Made by a program: the position numbers and the translations under genes
Notes under the pieces: generated by a model
The model's database searches: none
The model's input: the letters and a program-made list of their open reading frames with translations, nothing else
Told to the model about the DNA's origin: nothing
In this document: positions 45,274-56,800 of the stretch, piece by piece
Position numbering within the stretch: position 1 is the first letter of the stretch
Layout: every line of letters starts with the position of its first letter
Origin: Saussurea involucrata
Lineage: Eukaryota; Streptophyta; Magnoliopsida; Asterales; Asteraceae
Length of the DNA: 64,000 nt
Assembly: GCA_033807775.1 (NCBI GenBank)
Contig: CM066326.1
Span: 49,777,617-49,841,616 of the forward strand
Direction of reading: 5' to 3'

Positions 45274-48200
45274 ATGGCGAACAACGGTATAAATGCTATC
45301 TATACTGCTGTCTTTAACAAAACCTCCTACTCTTCTGAGAGATGAATATGCTTAGTGGAAGATCAGGATGGTTAACTTTTTCGATGGTATGGATAAAGAC
45401 TTAATGCGATCTGTCACGGATGGACCATACCAACCCATGGTTTTTGTTCCTCGTGTACCCGCAACAGGAACTACTGCTGAGATTCCAGCTCATTATGAGA
45501 TTAAAACCACAGGTTTTACTGATGAGGAAAATCTAAAAATGGAAAATGATCTTAAAGCAGTTAGACTACTGATAATGGCCATTCCAAACGAAATATTTCA
45601 AGAACTAGATTCATGTGTTACTGCTAAGGAAATCTGGGATCAACTTCTTAACCAACTTGAGGGTGGTATCAAGACCCAAAAGAACAGAAGGACCCAATGT
45701 ATAAATGAATACAACGATTTCAAGGCACTTCCTGAGGAAACCTTACAACAAACCTACAACAGATTTAATGTGTTGATCAACAAATGCAAAAAATGTGGGG
45801 TTGTCAGGTCGAAGGAAGATAACAATGTTCTGTTTTAGAAGAGTTTGAATGATGAATGGTTAAAGCTGTCCATGTCTTTACAAGCTAACCAGGACTTAGA
45901 TGCATGGTCTCTAACAGATGTGTATGGCACTTTGGCCGCACAAGAGAAGGATGTTGTCAAGCAAAAAGGCAAATCCACCATTGCAGGCCCAATCGCTTTA
46001 GTTTCTGATTCTAAGAAAACCACATCAGAAAAGTCCAACAGAGAGAGTTCAAACAGAGAGAAAAAGAAAGATAAGTCTGTTAAAAAGAAAGGAAAGAAAA
46101 GTTTAGTTGCAGAGAGTGATACAGAGGAAAGCTCATCAGAGGATGATGACATTCAAGCTTTTGCTCAATCTCTTGCTCTAATAACTCAACAATTTAACAA
46201 GAGATTTGGCAATAAGTTTGACAAATAAGGTAGATATGAGAGAAAAGAAGACAGAAGAGAATACGCTGCACCAGAACAAAGTAACAACAGAGTTACCACA
46301 GAATAAAGACAACCTCCACAAAACAGAAGAGAAAATCCACCAGAATGATGGACGTTGCTTCAGATGTGGCAAACTTCTCTGTTAATTGTAGAGGCAAACT
46401 GGTAAAAGACCAGGACTACTACAAGAACAAATACAAGTACAACTACAGAGAAAGAAGCTATGTTGCTGAAATGGAGAACTGGGTTTCTGATTCATCCTCT
46501 GATGATGAACCAGAACAAGCCAACTTTTGTGGAGTTGCTGTGGATGATGAAAGTTTAGAAGAAGTTGTTGACTGGATGACTGGAGAACCAGAGATAACAA
46601 AGGGAACAACAGAAGAAGAAGATCTAGCTCATGCATTTGCTCTTACTACGACAGAGTCTGACGACAGAGCGCTGGAGACCACCAGACCCAGTGCCAAGGT
46701 ATGTTCATCTGAATCCAAGTCTGACTCAGAATTAGAAATGCATGTTTCTATGCTGAATGAGGAATTTCAACTTCTTAAACAAAAACTTTCTGAAGAAAAG
46801 GAGCTAAGAAAGCTAGCTCAGAAGGATCTGTCCTTTTACAAGAGAGAGAAAACTCTCTTAGAATAAGAAAAGGAAGAAATCTTCAAAGAAAAATCTGAGC
46901 TAGAAATCTTGCAAAAGAAGAAAGAGAGCTTGTTCTCTGACAAAATTAACGAATATGAAAACGTTTTGAAACAGAAGTCTGAAAAATTGAAAAAGTCTGA
47001 AACAGAGAGACTTAACTCTGTTGCTCTAACTGACTATTTTCAAAGAGAAAGGGAAATTCTGCATCAATCCCTACAGAGAAAAGAAATTCAGATTAAAAAT
47101 ACCAGGATGCACAAGATGTGCACATCAAGATAAATTCACAGATGGATACACAAGGTCTTGGTTTCTCTGACCTTGCTCCCTATGACGAAAGGAAGAAGAC
47201 ATCTCTGTCCTCTGCCTTTTGTGTTGGGAAAATCCAAGAGGACGTGATATCTGGTAATGCTGTTTTCAAAAGAACCAAAACTTCAGATGCTTTCTCAAAA
47301 CCAAGAAATATTGACTTTAGGAACGTCAGCTATGATTCCTCTGATCATGAAAAGGTTTTAAAACCATCCTCAGAGTTTATTCTTGATCAAGGAAGAACTA
47401 GAATCATACTTCCTAACTCTGTCAAGGACTTGGATACGAAAGAGATTTTTAACTTCAACTCATTCAAAGGACATAAGTCTGTTACTTCTGTGACTGAGTC
47501 CTCTGTTGAAATCCCACAGAGCAAACTCAATCCAGAAGCCCCCGTCTTCTCTCCTACCCCTGAATCCATAAGAACATCTTTTGAGGAAGATTTGTTGAAA
47601 GTTATCGAGGAAAATGCTGTTTCAGATTCTTTAAAGCCAAAGTTGAGAAGGTTCAGAACTGTCAAAACAAATATCTCTGTCATACCCATTGAAACTAAAA
47701 CCTCCGACAGAACCACCAGAGACTTTCTAGGCTCTGACAGTGACTCTGACTCTGAAGTAGATGAACAGATCTTTTGTGGTCAAAAGAAAATTTTACACAA
47801 GTTAAAGCAGATACCGATAGAATCTACGGATCTAAAAGCGGATGTTTCTTTCTTCAAGAAACAATCAAGGTTTATACCGGTAACTGAGTTTAACAACAAA
47901 GGTTTTAAGATTATTGCTTCTAATGCAGTAGAAGTGGAGAAGAGAGAGAAAAACAAGTGTTTTTGTAAACCCAAATGTTCCTCTTGCTTTCAAACCAGTA
48001 AAATTCACACCAGAACAGAAGGGAAAATGGATAGCAAACAACAGATCTATTCCAAATTCTGGTGTAAATCAAAGAAGAAATCCTTTCTGGTCAAATGAAT
48101 CTATTCCAAAGAGCTTCATGTCAACAGAGTCTGTTTCTAGGAATAACAGTTTTAAGAAACAGAACCAGGACAGATTGTATGCAAAGACATCTGGTCCTAA

Positions 48201-48496
48201 AAATTTTCAGAATCAAGCTCCATTCAAACAGTTTTTGAATAAAAAAATGTGCATCAGTCATGTTCCATCAACTGCAATTGTATTCAACTGTTACTAAAAT
48301 TGCAAATCATCTGAATGGTCCCCACTGTGTTCTGAATCAGTATGTTCAAAAGAAAAATCCCACGACTGTTCAGAATACACAGAGGAAAACCTCTGGCACA
48401 CCATCACAGTATGGAAAGCCCAAAGGAAAGTCTGTTAACCCACCTAAGCCTAACAGGAAAGGACCCATTATGCAATGGGTACCTAAAAAGATCTAA
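45274..48496 (+). pseudogene. Copia-2 gag, multiple stops and frameshifts
   Basis: ATG 45274 ('MANNGINAIYTAVFNK') loses frame within 25 codons. The gag body 'MVNFFDGMDKDLMRSVTDGP' is open from 45368, with TAG 45836-45838. A CCHC zinc knuckle is broken by a frame change near 46355-46380 ('CFRCGK', then 'NFSVNCRG'). Further stops lie at 46226 and 46864, and frame changes near 47120 and 48100. A long charged, coiled-coil-like stretch (46700-47120) and a serine-rich region follow, ending with the usual 'PIMQWVPKK' before protease. At more than 1000 codons it has the long gag of Sireviruses. Confidence 0.75.
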
Positions 48497-48502
48497 TCTG
48501 TC

Positions 48503-51500
48503 TTGCAGAAACCTCATGTGCAGATCTGGTATTTGGATTCTATATGCTCCAGGCACATGACGGGGAATAAGGAGCTGTTAACTTCTTTTAAGAACAAGAT
48601 GGGAAGTGCAGTAACCTTCGGAGGAGACAATGGCGGACAGATTAAGGGTTATGGTACATTAGTTAATGATGGTGTTTCAGTCTCTGAGGTTGCTTATGTT
48701 GAAGGATTAAATCATAATCTTCTCAGTATAAGTCAACTCTGTGATCACGGGTTCGATGTCAATTTCAGGAAGAAATATTGTTCCTTGTTACTTTCCGAGT
48801 CTGGTCAAGAACTTTTAAGAGCTGACAGAAAAGGCAATCTTTACAAAATGAATTTTAAACCAAACCAAAACTCTACAACAGAGAAACTCTGTTAGTGTCT
48901 TTGAAAAATGAAGATGCCTGGCTCTGGCATAAAAGATTTGCCCATTTGAACTTTCAAAACCTTGACAAGCTCGTGAAACTGAAGTTAGTAAAAGGACTAC
49001 CTTCTCTGAAGTTTGACAAAGACCATCTCTGTTCTGCTTGTGAACTGGGTAAGATGAAAAGATCTTCACATAGAACAAAGAGTGATCATAGTTGTCCCAG
49101 ACCTTTGCATATGCTTCACGTGGATCTCTGTGGTCCAATCTCTGTGCAAAGTCTGTCGGGCAAGAAGTATATCCTTGTTTTAGTTGATGAATATTCTAGA
49201 TATACTTGGATTGAGTTCATTAGAGTAAAATCTGATGTCCCAGAAATTTTGATAAGTTTGTTAAAAAGGATACAGGTTCTGTTAGATCTGAAGATACAGA
49301 AGTTGAGAAGTGATAATGGGACAGAATTCAAGAATGCCAAAATTGATACCTACCTAACAGAGGAAGGTATTTCCTAGAACTTTTCAGCTGCAAGAACTCC
49401 ACAACATAATGGAGTTGTGGAGAGAAAGAACAGAACGCTGGTAGAAGCCGCCAGAACAATGTTGGTTGGCTATGTCCTTCCAATAAACTTCTGGGCAGAA
49501 GCAGTCTCAACAGCCTGTTTTACCCAAAACAGAGCTGTGATAGTAAAGAGATTTAAGAAGACTCCTTATGAACTCATCAACAATAGAAGACCAAACGTGA
49601 AATTCTTTCATGTTTTCGGTTGCAAGTGCTACATATTGAATGACAGAGATCAGCTGGGAAAGTTTGATAAGAAAGCAGACGAAGGAACCTTTATTGGTTA
49701 TTCCTTAACCTCTAAAGCCTACAGAGTCTATAACTCCAGATGTCGTGTCATTCAAGAAAGTGTAAATGTGTCCTTTGATGAAAGTACATTGAGCTCCTCT
49801 GATCGTAAATCAACAGAGGGGACACAGACAGAACAGAAGAAGACAAGTTCTTCAATGGCAAGGGAAGAAGATATCAATCTCATGTTCAACGATTTCTTCG
49901 ATGATGATGATTCCTCTTATAACATCAACAGAGGAGATCAAGCTCAGAACTCAACAGAACAGAATCTGACAGGTACATCTCTCACTGGTCCCTCTAATAT
50001 TTCACCATCTACTTCTCTGTCTACAGGAGTGATTCAGAGAAATGAGGAACCACATCAGAACGAGAGAGAACCTGAACAAGAGCCATCATCACCTCTGCTA
50101 ACTAATATTGGCAGAGACTCCTTGTTTGAAATCTCTCCTTCACAGAGCCCTGTTAATGACTCTCAGAGCAATGAGGCCACTCTCTAAAGTCGTGTGCCAC
50201 AGAGCCCTGGTCCCAATCAACAGAGCTCTGATGCTGAAGTTTGTCTTTTCCCATCAGAAGCACAAACCCCGCATGTTGTCCATGCTCCCATTACACGATG
50301 GACAAAGGATCATCCTCATCATGTTATCATTGGTGCTGCTGAAGATGGTGTAAAAACAAGATCGGCCACAATCAATGAAGCCTTCTTTGTAAATTTTTTA
50401 AGCATGATTGAGCCGAAGAAGATTTCTGAAGCCCTATAGGACCCAAATTGGATAGAAGCTATGCAAGAAGAGCTTCTGGAATTCGAAAGAAATAAAGTTT
50501 GGTCCTTGGTTCCACTCCCAAAAGGCAAAACGGCCATTGGAACCAAGTGGGTATTTAGAAACAAAAAGGATGAAGATGGGATTATCATCAGAAACAAAGC
50601 CCGTCTGGTTGCAAAGGGATACAGACAGGAAGAAGGTATTGATTATGACGAAACCTTCGCTCCTGTGGCTAGGCTAGAAGGCATCAGAATCTTCCTAGCA
50701 TGTGCTGCTCATAAGGGTTTTAAGGTCTACCAAATGGATGTCAAGTCTGCCTTTCTGAATGGCAAACTACAAGAAGAAGTTTATGTCCAGCAACCACCTG
50801 GTTTTGAATGTTCAGAGTTTCCAGACCACGTTTACAAGTTAGACAAAGCTCTGTACGACCTTAAGCAAGCTCCCAGAGCCTGGTATGAAACTCTGTCCAA
50901 ATTTTTGTTGATCAATCACTTCGAGAAAGGTACTGTCGATAAAACTCTATTCTTTAGAAGGTATAAGAATGACATACTTCTGGTACAAATATATGTTGAT
51001 GATATTATCTTTGGGTCTACACGGCAGGAGTACTGTGATAAGTTTGAAAGTTTAATGAAAAGCGAATTCAAAATGAGCATGATGGGAGAACTTTCTTTCT
51101 TCCTTGGTTTACAAGTTAAACAATCAGACAGAGGGACTTTCATAAGTCAGTCTAAGTACATCTCTGATATGTTGAAAAAGTATAAGCTCAATGATTCAAA
51201 ACCAATGAAAACTCCTATTGCCACTGGAGTTAAGCTTGACTCTGATCTTAATGGGGAACCAATATATGTCAAGTACTACAGAGGCATGATAGGGTCATTT
51301 CTGTACTTAACTGCCAGCAGACCTGATATAATGTTTGCAACCTGTCTCTGTGCCAGATTTCAAGCAAATCCTACAGAAACTCATCTAACAGCTGTCAAGC
51401 GTATCTTTAAATATCTGAAAGGGACTCAATTTTTGGGTCTCTGATATCCTCTTAACTCTGGTTTAGAGCTTGTAGCATATACAGATTCAGACCATGGAGG

Positions 51501-51939
51501 ATGCAAGAATGACAGAAAGAGTACTTCTGGTAGCTGCAAACTGCTTGGAGAAAAGTTGGTGAGTTGGACATCCAAGAAACAGAACTGTGTTTCAACCTCT
51601 ACAGCAGAAGCAGAATATGTTGCTGCTGCTAGTTGTTGCTCTCAAGTGATATGGATGAAAACACAACTCAAATTTTATGGCTTGGAGTATGGTAAAATTC
51701 CAATTCTATGCGACTCCAAGAGTGCCATTGCCATAACAGCAAATCCAGTTCAACACTCGAAAACTAAGCACATCGACATAAGGTACCACTTCATAAAGGA
51801 TCATGTTGAAAAAGGGACTATTGAAATGTATTTTGTTTCAACTGACCTCCAGCTTGCTGACTTGTTTACAAAAGCCCTTGATAAAAGGAGGTTTAACTTC
51901 TTAACCAGCAAACTGGGTATGCTGAACTTGTCCTCCTAA
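48503..51939 (+). pseudogene. Copia-2 pol with four in-frame stops and a frameshift
   Basis: Protease-like 'LDSICSRHMTGN' near 48533 (DSI where DSG/DSA is usual). A frame change at about 48893, then one frame to TAA 51937-51939. Pre-integrase 'LWHKRFAHLNFQN'. Integrase 'HVDLCGP', 'LRSDNGTEF', 'NGVVERKNRT'. RT 'KARLVAKGYRQEEGIDYDE' and YVDD near 50993. RNase H 'STAEAEYVAAASCC'. Stops: TAG 49375, TAA 50185, TAG 50437, TGA 51442. From the family motif, 49375 and 51442 replace Trp and 50437 replaces Gln. All are explained by C-to-T or G-to-A changes. Confidence 0.85.
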
Positions 51940-51949
51940 CTCTGTTCAA

Positions 51950-52789
51950 AACTCAACAGAGCCTCTGTTGTTTCAACAGAGCTCTGTCAAAAAGTTAGGA
52001 AGGATAGTTCAACAGAGTCTCTGTCTTTCACCAGAACTCTGTCAAGCATACTTGTTCAACAAGCTTGGTGAAGCTGTTTGAATTTTCTTTTGTTTAAAAA
52101 AAATTGTTTTTGTAAAAAGTTTTCTTTTGCTCATATTTTAAGGGGGAATTTATAAGATTTTGAGCATAGTTTTAGGGGGAGCAAGTCAGTACTCATATTT
52201 CCAATTCCAAATTGACTTTGCTTTTGATCTTCATTGAAAAATCTTTTTGAAGAAAGAGGGAAAACCTGTTCTGATGAAAATCCTCTGATAACGTCAAGAA
52301 CCTATCAGAACTCTGATATTTCACCAGAGCCTCTGTTGTTTTTCACCAGAACTCTGATGAAATTTCTAAAGTTAGTTATGTTCTCGTTCTTTGACCATTT
52401 CCTCATCAGATACAGAATTTTAAATGTTTTTGGGTTAAGGTGAAACACCAAAGGAGTACTTGAAAAGAATGAAAAAGGGTCACTCGTCAGAGGCAAAAAC
52501 TTGCAAAGCTCCAACAGAGCTCTGTCGATTTTATGCCACGTCATCAGAGGTAACGTCATCAGAGGTGCGGGTTATTTCTAAGCGTCAACCACTTGTCACC
52601 CACACATCTCTAACCGCAATGGTTTACTTGCACAAAAGTGGTCAGAACAAATCCGCGTGGCACTCTCTAATTGAAAGATAAACCACTAGTTGTTCCCACG
52701 ATACACAATTCAGGCCACTCCACCTTCTGACACTCGAGTGCCTACAGTAACTACGACGATTACCCAACCACAAATTCTGACTATAAATA
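51950..52789 (+). promoter_or_regulatory. Putative internal promoter of Copia-2 aORF
   Basis: Two exact ACAGAGCTCTGT palindromes (51976-51987, 52514-52525) and many half-sites or near copies (51954-52065, 52315-52360) lead to TATAAATA at 52782-52789. The aORF ATG (52894) is 104 nt after the box. Two ACGTCATCAGAGG repeats at 52538-52565 add ACGTCA bZIP-type cores. It is the counterpart of the Copia-1 array at 8418-8722. Function is inferred. Confidence 0.45.
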
Positions 52790-52893
52790 TCCATAACCTT
52801 GATCCATTTCGTTTCTAAACTTCCTAAACCTTTCACTTTTCCCTCTTTTATTTAAATCCTCAGTGTTCTTCAAGAAAACCCAAACCTGCAACA

Positions 52894-54624
52894 ATGGCGG
52901 AACCCCAAAACTCTGCTGATTCAAGCCGAATAGAACCCACTGATGATATCATTGTTCTTCCATACGAGTTTGCTGACAACAACTACAGATTCGATCCCAC
53001 TCCAGGACTCTATCTACCCATGTATCACGTCTTCATTGAGTTCTTTAGAAACTCTGATATCTTCAGAGCCCTAACAGAGTTCGATGACCATCTTCCAGCG
53101 ATCTATGTCCAATAATGGTGGACCACATGCCAATACATCGAAGAACAAGACGGGATAGTTGGGAGCGTCAACGCAATTAATGGAGGAGCGGGAACTATCC
53201 GCATTACAGCAAGTACCTTAAGAAGAATCTTCAGAATGAAAACCAAACGACAGCTAGGAATAGACACCTATGAGAAACCACCAAAAACAGCTGTTCTTCT
53301 TGATTTCATGAAGTTTCTGGGTTACAACAAGGATCTGAATAGGATTGGAGAGTTCAAGCGACAGAATCTACCCACTATGTGGAATTTCATGTTCTCCACC
53401 TTAAACAGAACCCTTACCAGCAAATCTGGTAGTCAAGACCAAGCCACAACGGAAATCCTACAAATCATGTATGGATTGTTCTTCAATCGAAACTTTGACT
53501 ACGCCAGCATTCTCTACAACGATCTTCTAACGGCTGTAAACACAAAAACCTCATCCATCGCAAGAGGAGGAGTCGTTGGATCCCACAAGTTCTTGAAGAT
53601 GATCAAGTTTCCACGCTTCATCAGTCTGGTGATCAGAAGAGCCTTCGACAGACTGGAACTAACTCATCAGGGTCGCTCAACACCTATTTGGACGATGTCA
53701 AAATTCCTCCCCACCACTTCTGGCAAATACCCCTTCATAAGAAGAATTCTAGGTACAATGCTTGCCCTTATCTCCCCTGACCACATCTCTATCCAAAACT
53801 ATCAGAGTGCTGCTCAACCTCAAGAACCTGAGGTGAGAACCCCAGCATACTTAGGATCTGAGCCTTCCTTGGAGAGCCTGAGTGAGGAGATTGGTGAGGA
53901 AGTTAACAGACCAGAGGCAAGAGTACCCGAAGTGGGGTCTTCCTCTAGAAGAGAGGAAGTAGAGGACAGAGCATCTCCTAGAGAGGTTGTCCATGAGGAA
54001 GTACAGGAAACACCAGAGGTAGAAAATATCTCTTCTGGTAGTGGTGAGCAAGAGGGAAACATCAGAGAGAATCCAGAGAATTCTACAGCCATAGGAGCCG
54101 AGGAAAATATGAGAATAGAAAAAGATGCTCAACAGAGCACAGCAGAGGGTATCCTTAACCAAAATCCCAGTGCTTCCACACAATCTAATCCTGGTGATCA
54201 AGACCAAAGGATTATTGAAACAGAGGTGCACACCTCGAACCCCAACCAGCCTATACCATCAGAGGCACCTCTTCATGCCTCTGATACGCACGAAGCCAGG
54301 GAAACTATCTTTGTTAGTAGTTTTCATTCGCCCCAGAACATCAATAGGTCACCTCCACACGATGATGCCTCTGTGGCTCATTTAGACACGACACAAAATA
54401 GATCAGAGATCTTTGTAATCTCACGTAGCATCTGTCCGACTCAGGGACAATGGGAGACCATAGTAGAACAAGGGAATACATTGCTTGAAACAAATGCTTC
54501 TCATCACACCAGATTTCCTTCTTCAGAACCTGAGCTGGAAGAGGAAACTTTGGTCAGAACACCTGTAGTTGTTTCCCCTCAAAGGGAACATCAAGGATCA
54601 GGTGGAAGTCCTCCAAGAGCCAAC
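52894..54624 (+). pseudogene. Copia-2 additional ORF (aORF), first part; one stop, then split by LTR element
   Basis: ATG 52894, one frame to the insertion point at 54625, broken by TAA 53113-53115. N-terminal half has 'YHVFIEFFRNSDIFRALTEF', 'GTIRITASTLRRIFRM' and 'MFSTLNRTLTSKSGSQDQAT', with the general layout of the Copia-1 aORF (conserved globular N-terminus, then a long acidic, serine/proline/glutamate-rich region from about 53810). Sequence identity to the Copia-1 protein is low by eye. The reading frame continues at 63279 beyond the inserted element. No membrane segment seen. Function unknown. Confidence 0.65.
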
Positions 54625-54625
54625 A

Positions 54626-56800
54626 TGTAAAGCCCGTGTCCCGGTACGGTTTTATTTTATGTATTTTTTTTATTTATTTATTAATTTTCTCTAAACGAAT
54701 TGGTTGTTAATGGGATTGTCAGGAAGGACCTTAAACGTTTAAATATGGATACTTAGGGGCTTAACGTTAAATCCTAAACTAAATTGGATAAAATTGAAAA
54801 TACATTAAAACCTAAAGGACTAAATGTGGCATTTTGGATGAAGTAGTGCATGGGGTCGGTTCCACATTTCCCTTCTCGTTTTGTTCACGGAAACCACACA
54901 TAACCCTATTTTTTTTCTTTCCTTTTCTTTTTGTTGTGGCGCCGTGAGACCCCTCCCTTTTCTTCTCGTTTTTCTTGCCCCATGAACACCATAGAACACC
55001 ACCACCATCGCCTTGCTGCTGCTGTCGAACAACACCACCATCACCCATCTAGTTTTGTGTCGTCGGCGATAGAGAGAGAGAGAGAGAGAGAGAACAACGG
55101 CGGTAGGGAAAGAGAGAGAGATCAGCGGCGATAGGGAGAAGGAGAGAGAGCAGCGGCGGAGGAGAGAGATAGACGCCGGAAAGAGGGAGGAATCGCATAG
55201 AGGTAAGTCTTTAGTTTTAGTTCCTTTTCTTTCGTTGCCGTCGAACCACCACAACACCACCACCGCCGGCGAAGCTATGGCTGCCGCCGGCGGGTGCCGC
55301 CGGAAACCACCAGCGTGGTGGTCATGGGGGCAGGGACGGTGTAGGTAGGTGTGTGTGTGTGTATGTGAGGGCATGTGGCCAAGAGGTTAGTCGGGTCGTC
55401 TAGTTGTCTCGTTAGGCTTCGTAAAACACCGGTGGCCGCCGCCGCCAACCGCCACTGCCGGAGGTGGCAGTGGGTGGTGCTGGTATTTGTCCAACTTGTG
55501 GAACCTTATTTCTAATCGAGAAGTCTAAGCTGATCACGTAACCCGAATCGTTAAACCGTTTTATAATTGTCATTTTATGTGAAATCAGCTTTGCTGCCCT
55601 GTTTTGCGTCGGGCATAACTTTCTCTTCGTAACTCGGATTGAGGCGAAACCGGCGCCCACGTTTCACATTTGGTGTCGGGCACACTTTTCGTGTTTTAGA
55701 GAAAGTCCGGTTCGGCCTCTAGCTAGGAGAAAATCGGCTGTTTTCACAGCAGGTCTGATTGTCGGCAGTTTTGTTTCCGATCTTTGAAATTTCGTATTAA
55801 ATTGTAGAAAAATCGTTAGGAGGAGTATAATATGTCCTTGGAACCCTAACTCAGAGGAATTTCTGGTCATGAATTAATTTTGGGATTTTTCTGGGTTTAA
55901 AGGGGTCGAAACAGGTCCCGAACAGACCTGTTTTGTGAGAACGGAAATTAGTTTTAGTGACGGTTTAAGCGTGTGTCGTGTCATAGGGTCCGAGTCTCGT
56001 ATTGACACGTTTTAACATGCGTTTAGGTGCTGGGAAGTGACCGTACTTGTGAAGCTTGAATTGTGTTGTTAAGCTAGGCGCGCTTACGAGGTGAGTTCTC
56101 TCACTATATTTAATATTGGTTGTTTTATCATTGTTGTAGTACGTGTGTGGTAGCTTTATGTGATTGTGTTGTGGAACTAGATAGTGGGGTGTCTAGTTGA
56201 TACTGTGTTGTCATGTTAACTCGGTGGGACCGAGGATCCGGCGGAGCCGGAGATTTTATACGCGGGTGGCGTAGAGACTCGGTGGGACCGAGGATCCGGC
56301 GGGGCCGGAGATTTTATACGCGGGTGGCGTAGAGACTCGGTGGGACCGGGGATTCGGCGGGGCCGGAGATGTTATCATGTGGTCGGTGGGACCGACTTGT
56401 GCCTTTTAGGCGGGTGGGTGTGGATATACATGTTTATGATTTGTTCGTAGACTTGTATGCTTGTTTATGTGCAACTATCTGTTATAGGGGTAGTGTGGAA
56501 TAACTGTGTTATCTATGGTGGTTGAATTCACTAAGCTTCGTGCTTACCCTTTCCCAATAAATTATTGTTTCAGGTACGAGCGGCTCCAAGGCATGACGAG
56601 TACACACTGGCGCGCGTGAAGAGCTGATTATTATATCGTTTTATAATTATCATTCTTAAACTATTTATTCCGCTGTTTATTGTTCGTAATAATTTTATTT
56701 AGTGGTTTGCAAATGAAACGATTGAACTATTAAATGCGTTTTTATTAATGAAGGGTTACTTTAAAAATTTTAAATTCCTTGTAATTTTTGGGACGTTACA
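54626..56800 (+). repeat. LARD 5' LTR (2175 bp)
   Basis: TGTAAAGCCCGTGTC...GGGACGTTACA. Contains a GA microsatellite (about 55069-55093), a GC-rich segment (55070-55460), and about 2.6 copies of a 57-58 bp tandem unit ('actcggtgggaccgaggatc', 'cggagattttatacgcgggt') at 56219-56375. Minus-strand ORFs here are repeated in the other LTR and read as low-complexity. Confidence 0.9.

Noticed and set aside
54820..55374. 184-codon minus-strand ORF, repeated at 61292-61849
   Set aside because: Present in both LTRs of the LARD, low-complexity (GA and GC repeats), no family motifs. The duplication is explained by the LTR pair.
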